Below, piece after piece: positions 43,201-54,700 of a DNA stretch of 64,000 nt. The notes under the pieces are model-generated. The model did no database searches. It was not told the DNA's origin and saw only the letters and a program-made list of their open reading frames with translations. The DNA is taken from NCBI GenBank assembly GCA_020631735.1, contig CM036158.1:86429421-86493420 (forward strand), given 5' to 3'. Made by a program: the position numbers and the translations under genes. The stretch is from Saccharum officinarum. Its lineage: Eukaryota > Streptophyta > Magnoliopsida > Poales > Poaceae. Positions within the stretch are counted from its first letter, which is position 1. Each line of letters starts with the position of its first letter.

Positions 43201-45156
43201 TGTCTTAGATCATATCTTTTGGATTTGGGAATTTCCAGTTATGATAAAAACAAGTAGCTGCTGTCCAGAAATTGTTGTCATGAAATTGATGATTTGTTGT
43301 GGTAACCTAAGTAATGTTGTTCTTATGATTTTTAGGTGTTAGGGCCTTAACTGAAGCGGAACAAGCTGTACCTTAGGTTGGGTAGATTAGGTAAGTACTT
43401 CTCCACTGGAGAAGAGATTTGCACGTAATGGTGAAGTGACTTGAATAGAGTACTTTTATTGCTGAAATGCATTTCATTCCGAGCATGTTGCACCCATTAT
43501 GCATCCATGATATTTATTGTGCACTCATGCAATAGGTGTTCGGAGGGGGTAACACTCCTCGAGTTCGAGCCAGTGATATCGGAGGAAGTCCAGGACCAGC
43601 CAGAGGAGCCAGCGGAACCAGTCGGCGAGGAGACGCCGCTGAAGACTTGCCCGAGTGCCCTGACCACCGGCCCTCGACCTTTCTAAAAGGCAAGCCCCGG
43701 TGCATGCTGAACCTACTGTTTTATAAAGTAATCTTGAGTACTTTTAATTGTTTACTGCATTAAGTTGTAGGAGTTATATGAAAACACTTGTTGCATTATA
43801 CCTGTCCTTGTCCAGATATCGTACTTAATCCTATATTAGGTTTAGGCACGTGTCAATGCTTAGCCCTGCTTAGTTCGGTAGAAGTCGGGTGATTTCCGGT
43901 CATCCGCGAGATGTAGGAAGGAGTCACGAGTGGCTTTATGGCTATCGTGGATGGAACCATGCCTTAAAATGAAATTGAAGACCGGGCGGGAGTTCGATAG
44001 TACAGCCGCAAGACACTTCACGTCTTGGGTGTGGAGCTATGCCCGTCTGAGTCGTTTAAGGACCGCTTCGCTGTACGTCCTTGAGTCATGTTGAACGCAG
44101 TCTAACACTTAGTTGGCCGGATAAGTCGTTCCGACCGCGAAGTCGAGTAGTATGGTTCAGGCCGGGAATCGAATGGTAGTTGCATCTTGGAGGAGAGAAA
44201 GGATGTGCTTGGGGACATTGGCGTGAGACCAAGGGGGGTTAGAGTCCCTATCACCTGGCAGAGTGTCGCCTTGGGACGCGACATTATTCGGACCCGCGAT
44301 TCCTGAACTGTACAAAAGATGACCTGAGCAGCCCTCGCCAGGCGTGACTCGGTGAGTGTTAGAAATACCCCTCCAGCTGGATAGGAATTCGATTCGAATC
44401 GCCGTCGCTCCCGTTAGTGAGCACTTGACTTGAGCAGCGGCAACGTAGATCTCATTAAATGAACAGGTGGTTAAGGGAATGATACAATGTTGCCACAATG
44501 ATATACCTGCTCTGATATAATAATAATGTTGTTTGATTATAATCAAGTGAATGTTTAGTACAGGTGCTAAGATAGATGACAGGTAAATGCTAAAAAAAGA
44601 ACTGCTAGTACAGGTTATAAGAGTTTCAATTACTTATGCCTTTATGCAAAATGTGATGTCAGCTAGCCTCTTGTGTAAGCCTTTGCATAATCCTTGGTGT
44701 CATCTTATTTCTGGTTTTCGACAAGGTAAGTCTAGCTGAGTACATTCTAGTACTCAGGTTTATTCCCTCCTGTTGCAGATGATATGCTCTTACAAGGCTT
44801 CTAACAAAATTGTCTCCACCCTGCGGGTGAACGAAAGACTAGATCACTAGGGCGTGATCATCTTTATGTACTTTCCTGATGCTTTTGCGGGTTGTTGATC
44901 AACAAGACTGGCAGTAGTTAAACACTGGTGTGTGTATGCTTCCGCTACTTTTATAAACTTGGTTTGTAATAATTGTGACTCCGTGTGTGTAAACTTATTT
45001 CGGAACTACTTGTGGAAATGTAACGTATGATGTTGTAATGTTGAATGATGCGATCTTGGTTGTAAGCAAGTTGTTTGAAATCTTCGTGGTTTCGATTGAC
45101 TACCGGGATTATATGGCTCAAGTTCGAAAAATTTGAGCGCTTCGGTGCTTGTTTTT
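40187..45156 (+). repeat. 3' LTR of element 1, 3' end in the gap
   Basis: Colinear with 28792-33734. Differences from the 5' LTR are mostly one-base gains or losses in homopolymers (for example GTGTAAAAAGGGGAG against GTGTAAAAAAAGGGAG) plus scattered substitutions. About 37 bases that should follow GCTTGTTTTT are hidden in the N block. Confidence 0.93.
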
Positions 45157-45256
45157 NNNNNNNNNNNNNNNNNNNNNNNNNNNNNNNNNNNNNNNNNNNN
45201 NNNNNNNNNNNNNNNNNNNNNNNNNNNNNNNNNNNNNNNNNNNNNNNNNNNNNNNN
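45157..45256. other. Assembly gap (100 N) at the meeting point of two inverted elements
   Basis: The gap lies where the 3' LTR of element 1 should meet the 3' LTR of element 2. Up to ~5 kb of LTR may be missing if element 2 is complete. Confidence 0.95.
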
Positions 45257-45306
45257 GCTTATGCAATGCAATGCAATTATGGAGCTAAACACCTGAGGTG
45301 GTTACA
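45257..45306 (-). repeat. Visible stub of the 3' LTR of element 2
   Basis: The minus strand starts TGTAACCACCTCAGGTG (one extra C compared with the other LTRs) and continues TTTAGCTCCATAATTGCATT before the N block. Confidence 0.9.
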
Positions 45307-48300
45307 GCCCTCCCCTTATAAAATCTCGTCCCAAGATTTGGAAAGCGTACTATTTTTCATAAATTCCTTATAGCCATCCGCAAATAGTCTCCCGTTCCCA
45401 TGTAGCGTCACTTTTCACTATCCTGATTACTCCACATTACTTTATACCACTTAACCACTTTCCTTCTAGTTACTCGTTCCTGAGTATCGATCACCCGGAC
45501 TGGCTTTTCTTTGTAAGTTAAATCAGACTCAAGCCTAATATCTCCTAACGGGACTCTTTCCTCAGGAACTCGAAGACACTTTTTGAGCTGAGATACATGG
45601 AAGACGTTGAATATGGCACTCATTTCAGGAGGTAACTGGATCTTGTACGCAATAGCTCCACTCTTGCCTATGATTTGGAAAGGACCACCGTATCTTGGCG
45701 CAAGTTTCTGGCTTAACACCAAAACGTTGGACACTCTTCATTGGAGAAACTTTCAGATAAACGAAGTCTCCAACTTCAAACTCGAGCGGTTTTCTACGAT
45801 GATCAGCATAACTTTTCTGTCTAGCTTGGGCTGTAGCCATATGTTTTTGGATGGTACGGACTTGTTCCTCAGCTTCCTGAACAAAATCAATACCGTAATA
45901 CCTCCTTCACCAGCTTCTACCCAGTTTAGTGGAGTTCTACACTTACGACCGTACAAAGCTTCGAATGGGGCCATCTTAATACTCTCTTGGTAACTATTAT
46001 TGTACGAGAATTCGGCTAGAGGTAACCATTTTTCCCAAGAACCCTTGGATGAAATGACACATGCCCGCAACAGATCTTCCAAGATTTGGTTAACCTGTTC
46101 CGTCTGACCGGACGTCTGGGGGTGATAAGCAGAGCTTCTCACTAACTTGGTTCCCAGAAGGTGATGCAAGTGCTCCCAAAAGTGAGCAGTGAATTGGGGA
46201 CCACGGTCAGAAATGATAGTACGAGGTACCCCATGGAGTCGGACTATCTGATTGAAGTACAACACAGCATAGTCAGTGGGGCGATAGTCCACTCTAACAG
46301 GAATGAAGTGAGCTGATTTGGTTAAACGATCCATAATTACCCAGATGGAGTTATGATTTTTGACAGTAGGAGGAAGTCCGACAACGAAATCCATACTTAT
46401 TTCTTCCCATTTCCAACCTGGGATAGAAAGTGGTTGAAGTAACCCAGCTTTCATATGCACAGCTTTAACTCTACAGCAGGTGTCACACCTAGCAACATAT
46501 GCAACTATCTCTTTCCGCATCTTGGTCCACCAATAAAGTGGCTTCAAATCATAATACATCTTATTACTACTAGGATGGATGGATAACTTGGATGAATGTG
46601 CTTCGGACAGGATCTGATCTCTAAGCTCTCGGTCCTTAGGTACCACTAATCTATCCTTAAACCACAACACACCTTCTTCATCTACCCTGAAATGCTTAGT
46701 TTCTTCCTCTTTCATCTTGCGTTTTATGTGGAATACACCAGGATCAGTCTTTTGGAGCTCCATAATTCTGCTTTTGAGAGTACAACTAACAGTGATGTTG
46801 TACAAGACTGCTGGATGTAGAAGGCGAGATCGATGAAAATCAGTTTCAACTAGGGAATGGCAATGAGACTTACGGCTTAAAGCATCCGCAACCACATTTG
46901 CCTTGCCAGGATGATAGTGCACTTGAAGGTTATAATCCTTAATCAACTCGAGCCATCTTCTTTGACGCATATTTAACTCGAGTTGGGTGAAGATGTATTT
47001 GAGGCTTTTGTGGTCTGTGTAGATATTGCAGACATTGCCCAGCAGATAATGCCGCCATACTTTCAAAGCATGAACAACTGCGGCCAGTTCTAAGTCATGC
47101 GTTGGATAATTCACCTCATGTTTCTGAAGTTGTCGAGAGGTATATGCAATCACTCGGCCTTCCTGCATCAACACACCTCCCAAACCTATGCCTGAGGCAT
47201 CACAATAAACATCAAATGGTTTCTCGATATCCGGTTGTGCCAAAACCGGAGCTGAGGTTAGGAGGGTTCGTAGTTGGTGAAAAGCCGCATCACACTCAGG
47301 AGTCCAGACAAACCTGGTGTCTTTTTGCAGCAACCGAGTCATGGGTTTGGCTATTTTTGAGAAATCCGGGATAAAGCGACGGTAATAGCCAGCCAACCCA
47401 AGAAAACTCCAAACCTCATGAACCGAAGTAGGAGCCTTCCAATTCAATACTTCCTGTACCTTGGTGGGATCCACCATAATTCCCCCATCGGACAACACAT
47501 GCCCAAGAAAAGGTACTTCACGAAGCCAGAATTCACATTTACTGAACTTCGCATACAGTTGATGTTCTCGTAGTCTGGTGAGAACAATACACTGGTGTTC
47601 AGCGTGTTCTTCCTCATTTTCAGAATATATCAAGATATCATCAATAAACACCACCACAAACTTATCCAATTCGGGCATAAACACCAAATTCATCAAGCAC
47701 ATGAAGTGTGCGGGGGCATTTGTCAGGCTGAAAGACATAACAAGATACTCATAAAGGTCGTATCTTGTCGAGAAAGCTGTTTTTGGAATATCTTCGGGAC
47801 GGATTTTAATCTGATGGTAATCAGACCTCAGATCAATCTTGGAAAAGACTTTAGCTTTGGACAACTGATCGAACAGGATATCGATACGTGGCAGAGGATA
47901 CTTATTTTTGACAGTGACTGCATTTAGAGGTCTATAATCTACACACATCTGCAAGGTCTGATCCTTCTTCTTCACAAAGATGGCAGGACATCCCCACGGA
48001 GACGAACTAGGGTGAATCAACCCCTTCTTCAAAAGTTCATTCAACTGCACCTTAAGTTCAGCTAGCTCATTCGGAGGCATCCTATAAGGTCTCCTTGAGA
48101 TGGGAGCCGTGCCAGGCAACAACTCAATTTTAAATTCCACATCCCGATCCGGAGGAAGTCCCGGCAAATCATCGGGAAAAACGTCCGAAAACTCATTTAC
48201 TACGGGAATTTTAGCCAACGCCTTTGCTTGCACAGCATGAACTTCCCCAGACAAATCAACTTTTCTGGGAAGTTGTACCAGAAAACCCTTTTGATCTGTA

Positions 48301-49700
48301 GAATCTCTGAGCATAACTACCCAAGTGGATGTATCAATGAGTACCCCATTCTGACTCATCCAATTCATGCCCAGAATAACATCTATGCCTAATCCCGGCA
48401 AAACCACTAAGGCAAGCGAGTACTTTCGCCCTTCTATCTCAAGCTCAAGATTCCCCACTACTTTATTTGTGGAAATATTTCCACTTGCTGCACTAATGCA
48501 ATAACCCCCACCTTCAACAGTATGCAATTTGTGTGCAAACTTTGATGCAAACTTAGGACTGATAAAGGAATGCGAAGCACCTGAATCAAAAAGTACCACT
48601 GCAGGATGTTGGTCAACTAGGAACTTACCAGCAGTGACAACCTCACCAGATGGGATTTCCTCAATACTGTTATAATGAGCGTGCCCTTGACGGCCACCTT
48701 GGTTGACATTCTTCTTAGGGTAAGGACAATTCCTGGACCAATGGCCTGGCTTGTTGCAGTTCCAGCAAGGCATGTTGCTGGGAGGAACACTAGAACTGCT
48801 CTGTCCAGAATTTCCCTTTGGCAGAGCGACTGTATAAGCCTTGCGGAACCCAGTTTTGGCAGCAGGCTTCTTCTGTGATGGACGGAACTTGGTATTCTGA
48901 GCAGGTGGGCGAGGGGAAGACCTAGGTGCAGCTGAGGTCCGAGACTGCGAAGCACTCGCCTCAAGGGCCCTTTTGCGGCTCTTAGAGGCAGAATAAATAG
49001 CATTATTGTTCTCCTGGGTCAAAGCATCAGTGATAAAATCATTGAAAGTAGTACACTTGCTAGTGCCCATAGTCTTCATCAGCTTTGGGCCGAGGCCTCT
49101 TTTAAAGCTAGCAATTTTCTTGGCATCGGTATCCACAAACTCTGTGACATACCTTGCCAGGTTATTAAAAGATTCAGATATTCAGTCAAGCTTTTATTTC
49201 CCTGTGACAGTCTCATGAATTCTGTGTGCTTGATAGCCATAAGACCTGGAGGAATATAGTCCCACGGAATGCGGCCTTGAACTGGTCCCAAGCAATCGGG
49301 ACATTTGCAGGCAGTGTGGAACGATAGTGGCTCCACCAAATACCCGCTGGACCATGCAGTTGGTGAGAAGCATATTCAGTTTTTAGCTCATCGATCAGGC
49401 GAAGCAGACAAAACTTTTGTTCAATAGTGTTCAACAACTCGTCGGCTTGCAGTGGTTCCTCTGCCTCCTTAAAGAGCTGGGGCTTAGTATCAAGAAAGTC
49501 CTTGAAATCACTTACTGATTGGGTTCTGGGCCCTGGCGGCCATGACGAGTCTCCCGGTTGGCAAGCTGGCGCATAGCATCTGCCAGCATGCGCTGCCCTT
49601 CGACCACTGTCTGCATCAGCTCAGTCGGGGTAGGTGGTGGCGGAGGGGGTGGCTGTTCCTCATCTTCATAGCCACGACCCCGACGGAGATTGTACGACAT
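45300..49700 (-). pseudogene. gag-pol polyprotein of element 2, with a 1,127-codon open block
   Basis: The ATG at 49700 opens MSYNLRRGRGYEDEEQ. Frame breaks occur near 49515, 49265 and 49155. From 49136 to 45753 one frame stays open through the gag end, CCHC knuckle, protease (DSGASHSF), RT ([13 protein letters not shown]), RNase H ([11 protein letters not shown]) and integrase ([16 protein letters not shown]). In place of the usual E-R-V in the third catalytic block it reads [11 protein letters not shown], so the catalytic Glu is kept. Frame shifts near 45935, 45735 and 45410 break the integrase C-terminus, and the last one falls inside the chromodomain (VRVIDTQERVTRRKVVKWYK). It is the longest open coding stretch in the window. 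Confidence 0.92.
45308..45317 (-). other. Polypurine tract of element 2
   Basis: The minus strand reads AAGGGGAGGG next to the 3' LTR. Confidence 0.8.
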
Positions 49701-50410
49701 CTGCAAAATACATAGCCCATAAGCATTGACGATGTGGGAAATTTGTAGATGAATTATTGTAAATATGTCAAACTGACTTCATGAAATAGACTTCTCAAAA
49801 TAATTATGGCACAATAATTCATCACAACCACACAATCCATTCAAGCGCATCAATTGATGCAATCATGCGAGGGAATCCAACAAGATGTACTTTGATAAAG
49901 GCTCACTCACAAGGAGCACAGCAGTTACTGAACCGTTTACGTTAATATCTATGTGATTTTTGACCTTTCGTCCGGTACTTGGATTCGATCTTAACATTTT
50001 TAGTTGACTGAGAAAGGCTACTTCAAACTGACCACAAAGAGACTTCTCAACGGTAGAGTTCCATGGTGGATCATGACTAGCCACCTCGATACCAGCGCGT
50101 GCCAAGCAGCACAACCTTATGTCGCGCGCCATAGGAGGCCCTCGGTTTCGTCGCGGCACCGAAGGGTGCTAATCGTGACACCATCATCGAACGCACGTAA
50201 TAAGACATCCAATTGTGATCGAAATTATCAGGTTCAACTAAACATCCAGGAAACATAGGGTTCGACCTTACATCCCAAAAGTCAAGTTATTACAAAGCCT
50301 CACTCCAATGCAGGGAGGGCACAAAAGACGATCCTAACATCATAGCTACATGATAACTACTCTAAGCATCGTCCTCAGAGTCGGTGTCAAGGATCTCCCC
50401 GCCGTCCTCA
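49701..50410. other. Spacer between gag and ORF0 in element 2
   Basis: Counterpart of 35133-35790. Contains the short open frame 50159-49863 shared with element 1 and no recognised domain. Confidence 0.5.
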
Positions 50411-50971
50411 TCAGTCATCACTAACAGGCTCTAACTCCTTATCTTCTTCTTCTTCTGGCTCTTCTTCTGGTGTGGCATCTTGGGGCCCATTGACCTCCAC
50501 TGCATCATCATCTTCAGCCATGAAGATTCCCGACCCCATGTCTTCATCTGCGTTGTTGTTTCGAGGCAACAGAGGATTTAGTTGGTTGTTCAGGCGGTGC
50601 ACTTCTTCATGAAGATTGTCATTGTATTCTTCAGCATTCTCCAACTGTTGCTCGAGCTCAAACTGACGAGCTCTCAGAACGTTCTCCTCGTGCCAGGCTT
50701 CATCCCTCTGATTCATGACATGGACCAGCATGCGTTGACAGTTGCGATTTGCTACTGTCAATCTCTGGACTGCAAGTGTTTCCTGGTCATGATCACGGAT
50801 CACTTGCTCCAGTTGCTGACGCGCTGCATTCCTGGCAGCAGTCACTTCGGCCAACTCCGCCCTCAGCCTTTCCACCTCAGTGGGCTCGGAGCGGGGCTCA
50901 CGTGGAGCTAGCTGGTGACGAGGGACCCTGCCCCTGGTTGACTTACGGGCGGTCCACTTGGTACGTGCCAT
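50411..50971 (-). CDS. ORF0 of element 2: histone H3-like tail, coiled coil, acidic end
   Basis: The open frame from ATG at 50971 is 186 codons. It begins ARTKWTARKSTRGRVPRHQ then LAPREPRSEP; 16 of the first 21 residues match histone H3, with K4, A7-R8-K9-S10-T11 and R17 kept. I preferred this ATG to an in-frame one 36 bases upstream because it follows TGCTACAG and matches element 1. Residues 35-130 form a coiled coil (VERLRAELAEVTAARNAARQ onward). Residues 140-186 are acidic (FMAEDDDAVEVNGPQD; EEEPEEEEDKELEPVSDD). A 7-base insertion near 50415 causes an earlier stop than in element 1. No histone fold is present. Role unknown. Confidence 0.8.
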   Translation of the reverse strand: MARTKWTARKSTRGRVPRHQLAPREPRSEPTEVERLRAELAEVTAARNAARQQLEQVIRDHDQETLAVQRLTVANRNCQRMLVHVMNQRDEAWHEENVLRARQFELEQQLENAEEYNDNLHEEVHRLNNQLNPLLPRNNNADEDMGSGIFMAEDDDAVEVNGPQDATPEEEPEEEEDKELEPVSDD

Positions 50972-51731
50972 CTGTAGCAACAAGATACGACTTAAAGTGA
51001 GGATCATTTAGGGGATACAAAATTTAATTTAGTCGGGACTATTGAAATTTTTAAGGAGGGTGTAAATGATATGTATGATATAATTAAACATGATGCATGC
51101 ACGTACCGTACGCCCTCTCACCTTAGTAGAAACCTAAAGTTCTAACGCTAGGCGATGGCATACATATGTTCTCTCATATAAGCGAAACTATCGGTCTACT
51201 CGTTACGCTGTTAGTGTACCTGCAGAAAATCTCATTTCAGCCCAACAGTTCCCCAATATATGCACATAAGAAAGCAGTAATTTAAATACTTTCTATATAC
51301 ACATCCCCTGATGTATATACTTCAGTATCAAAGCTACCCGATATAAAGGTTCCCATAATTAAGTGCTTACATAATTACACGGTTTAAACATATAAGTATG
51401 CAAGCCACCAAAACTACACTCCCCTAGATCGCCGGTTGGACGATCATGCTCTCACAACTCACACTTACCAGAGCGTCGAGGCAATTGATCCATACATTAC
51501 CACCCAAGTGGATAGCATCCATACAATATCACGCTGTATGGACGACGAAACAAAAACAAACAAGGCCCCCAAGTTAGTCTTTATAACAAGCCACCTAAGA
51601 GTCCTTATTTGGGCTAAGGGATGTGATCACTGGCATACCTATGAAAATAATTTTTAGAGTTTTAACCCTTTTCATAATCAAATACTTTTGTTTTTTTTAA
51701 ATACTCGTACGATGTGTTTAATGTTAAATTA
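50972..51731. other. Untranslated leader of element 2
   Basis: AT-rich, no coding content, colinear with 33787-34543. Confidence 0.6.
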
Positions 51732-51744
51732 TGCTCCGGTACCA
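51732..51744 (-). other. Primer binding site of element 2
   Basis: The minus strand reads TGGTACCGGAGCA, identical to element 1, two bases from the LTR. Confidence 0.85.
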
Positions 51745-51746
51745 GC

Positions 51747-54700
51747 TGTAACAGAACCAACCAAATTATAAGAGCACAAGTACAAAAATAAGCACTGAAG
51801 CGCTCAAATTTTCGAACTTGAGCCCATATAACCCTGGTAGTCAATCGAAACCACGAAGGATTTCAAACCAACTTGCTTACAACCAAGATCGCATCATTCA
51901 ACATACAACATCATACGTTACATTTCACAAGTAGTTCCGAAATAAGTTTACACACACAGAGTTGCAATTATTACAAACCAAGTTTATAAAGTAGCGGAAG
52001 TATACACACACCAGTTGTTTAACTACTGCCAGTCTTGTTGATCAACAACCCGTAAAAGCATCATGAAAGTACATAAAAGATGATCACGCCCTAGTGATCT
52101 AGTCTTCGTCACCCGCAGGGTGGAGACAAGTTTTACAGAAGCCTTGATAGTGCATGTCATCTGCAACAGGAGGGAATAAACCCTGAGTACTGGAATGTAC
52201 TCAGCTAGACTTACCCGTCAAAACCAGAAATAAGATGACACCAAGGATTATGCGAGGCTTACACAAGAGGCTAGCTGACATCACATTTTGCATAAAGGCA
52301 TAAGTAATTGAAACTCTCATAACCTGTACTAGCAGTTATTTTTAGCATTTACCTGTCATCTATCTTAGCATCTGTACTAAGCATGCACTTAATTATAATC
52401 AAACAATTATCAATATTATATCCAGAGCAGGTATAAATTGTGGCAACATTGTATCATTCACTTAACCATCTGTTCATTTAATGAGATCTACGTTGCCGCT
52501 GCTCAAGTCAAGTGCTCACTAACCGGGAGCGACGACGATTCGAATCGAATTCCTATCCAGCTGGAGGGGTATTTCTAACACTCACCGAGTCACGCCTGGC
52601 GAGGGCTGCTCAGGTCATCTTTTGTACAGTTCAGGAATCACGGGTCTGAATAATATCGCGTCCCCAAGGGCGACACTCTGCCAGGTGATAGGGACTCTAA
52701 CTCCCCCTTGGTCTCACGCCAATGTCCCCAAGCACATCCTTTCTCTCCTCTAAGATGCAACCTACCATTCGATTCCTAGCCTGAACCATACTACTCGACT
52801 TCACGGTCGGAACGACTTATCCGGCCAACTAAGTGTTAGACTGCGTTCAACATGACTCAAGGATGTACAGCGAAGCGATCCTTAAACGACTCAGACGGGC
52901 ATAGCTCCACACCCAAGACGTGAAGTGTCTTGCGGCTATACTATCGAACTCCCGCCCGGTCTCAATTTCATTTTAAGGCATGGTTCCATCCACGATAGCC
53001 ATAAAACCACTCGTGACTCCTTCCTACATCTCGCGGATGACCAGAAATCACCCGACTTCTACCGAACTAAGCAGGGCTAAGCATTGACACGTGCCTCAAC
53101 CTAATATAGGATTAAGTACGATATCTGGACAAGGACAGGTATAATGCAACAAGTGTTTTCATATAACTCCTACAACTTAATGCAGTAAACAATTAAAATT
53201 ACTCAAGATTACTTTATAAAACAGTAGGTTCAGCATGCATCGGGGCTTGCCTTTTAGAAAGGTCGAGGGCCGATGGTCAGGACACTCGGGCAAGTCTTCA
53301 GCGGCGTCTCCTCCGCCGACTGGTTCCGCTGGCTCCTCTGGCTGGTCCTGGACTTCCTCTGGTATCACTGGCTCGAACTCGAGGAGTGTTACCCCCTCTG
53401 GAACACCTATTGCATGAGTGCATAATAAATTTCATGGATGCATAAGGAAAGATGCAGTATGCTCGGAATGAAATGCATTACAACGCTCTTAAAGCCCTAT
53501 TCAAATCACTTCAAGTATTAGGTGCAAATTTCCTCTCCGGTAGAGAAGTACTCACCTAATCTACTCAACCTAAGGTATAGCTGTTCATCTTCGGTTAAGG
53601 CCCTAACACCTAACAAACACAAGAGTAACATTACTTAGGTTACCACATCCAATCACCAAAATATCACAGTAAGACCTTCTGGACAGTAGCTACTTGTTTC
53701 TAACATAACTGGAGATTCCCAACTCCAAAAGATATGATCTAAGACAATATGCAAAGCTTATGAAATTCCCTACAAATAATTTTCAGACCTCAACCCTTAA
53801 TTCTTAAATTTTCTAAGTCAAATTTCTTAAGTTCCAGAATCTGTCCTCTCTAAACAGAGAGCAGCCAATTCTGGACTGTCACTTAAAATAGCAATAACTC
53901 CCAAACTACTAAGTCAAATGCTCCCAAATTTTGACACAAGCTATTTTATCAAGATTACTACAACTTTGGTATTCACAAGTTTTCCAGCAAACACCTTTAT
54001 CAAAGGTCAAACCCAAATATACTACCAGCTGTCCAGAGAACCTAGAATTACAAGGATTAAATATTTATTCATGTGGAAAACTTTCTCTAAGACCAAACCA
54101 ATGTTACCAAAAGTTCACACTGGTCACAAAAACACCAGAAAGTAAGGTGTGCCCACCTAGAATATTTATTTATACTCATTTCTTAATTTACTTAATTAAT
54201 TAAGTGAAATTTTAAATATATATGTAAACTGTTCCTAAAATTCTACAACAATTACAGGAGACTCTCTGACCCAAAAAAAGACTACTGTAAAAATTTGAAC
54301 TAAATTTATTTACAGGAACTCCCTACATAAAATTCACAATCCCAAAAGACTGATTTTTGTATAATTAACAAATCATATTGAAATGTATCAAACAACAGAT
54401 TTCATATTTTTTTAGACACTTTATGGTACCAAGACATTCTCCAAAAATTTATAAGTACATTGCACATGTAGAAAAATTACTAAAATTCATTCAAGCATTT
54501 CCTAAAATAACAAGATAGCATTATAACTTGAAAAGTACTTAAGCACTGCTGCCCAAATTTTTACCAGAGCTAGAGCAAGTATAAATTAGCCTACCCACCA
54601 AATTTCATAATTTTTGGAATACTACAGCTCAAGTTATACATTTAACAAATTTGCCTTCATTTCAAAACACATTTGAAAGATCTATTTAATTCTCCCAGAA

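Larger units (their letters stand above)
28792..45156 (+). mobile_element. Tekay/Del-type chromovirus (Ty3/Gypsy) element 1
   Basis: 5' LTR 28792-33771, primer site 33774, extra upstream ORF 34544-35132, gag-pol 35791-40207, polypurine tract 40175-40185, 3' LTR from 40187 into the gap. LTRs of about 5 kb and an integrase with C-terminal chromodomain fit the Tekay/Del clade, known for long LTRs. Rice members (RIRE3/RIRE8) have been described with an additional ORF before gag, as far as I recall. Coding regions are interrupted by single-base indels. At least the last ~37 bases of the 3' LTR fall in the N block. Confidence 0.93.
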
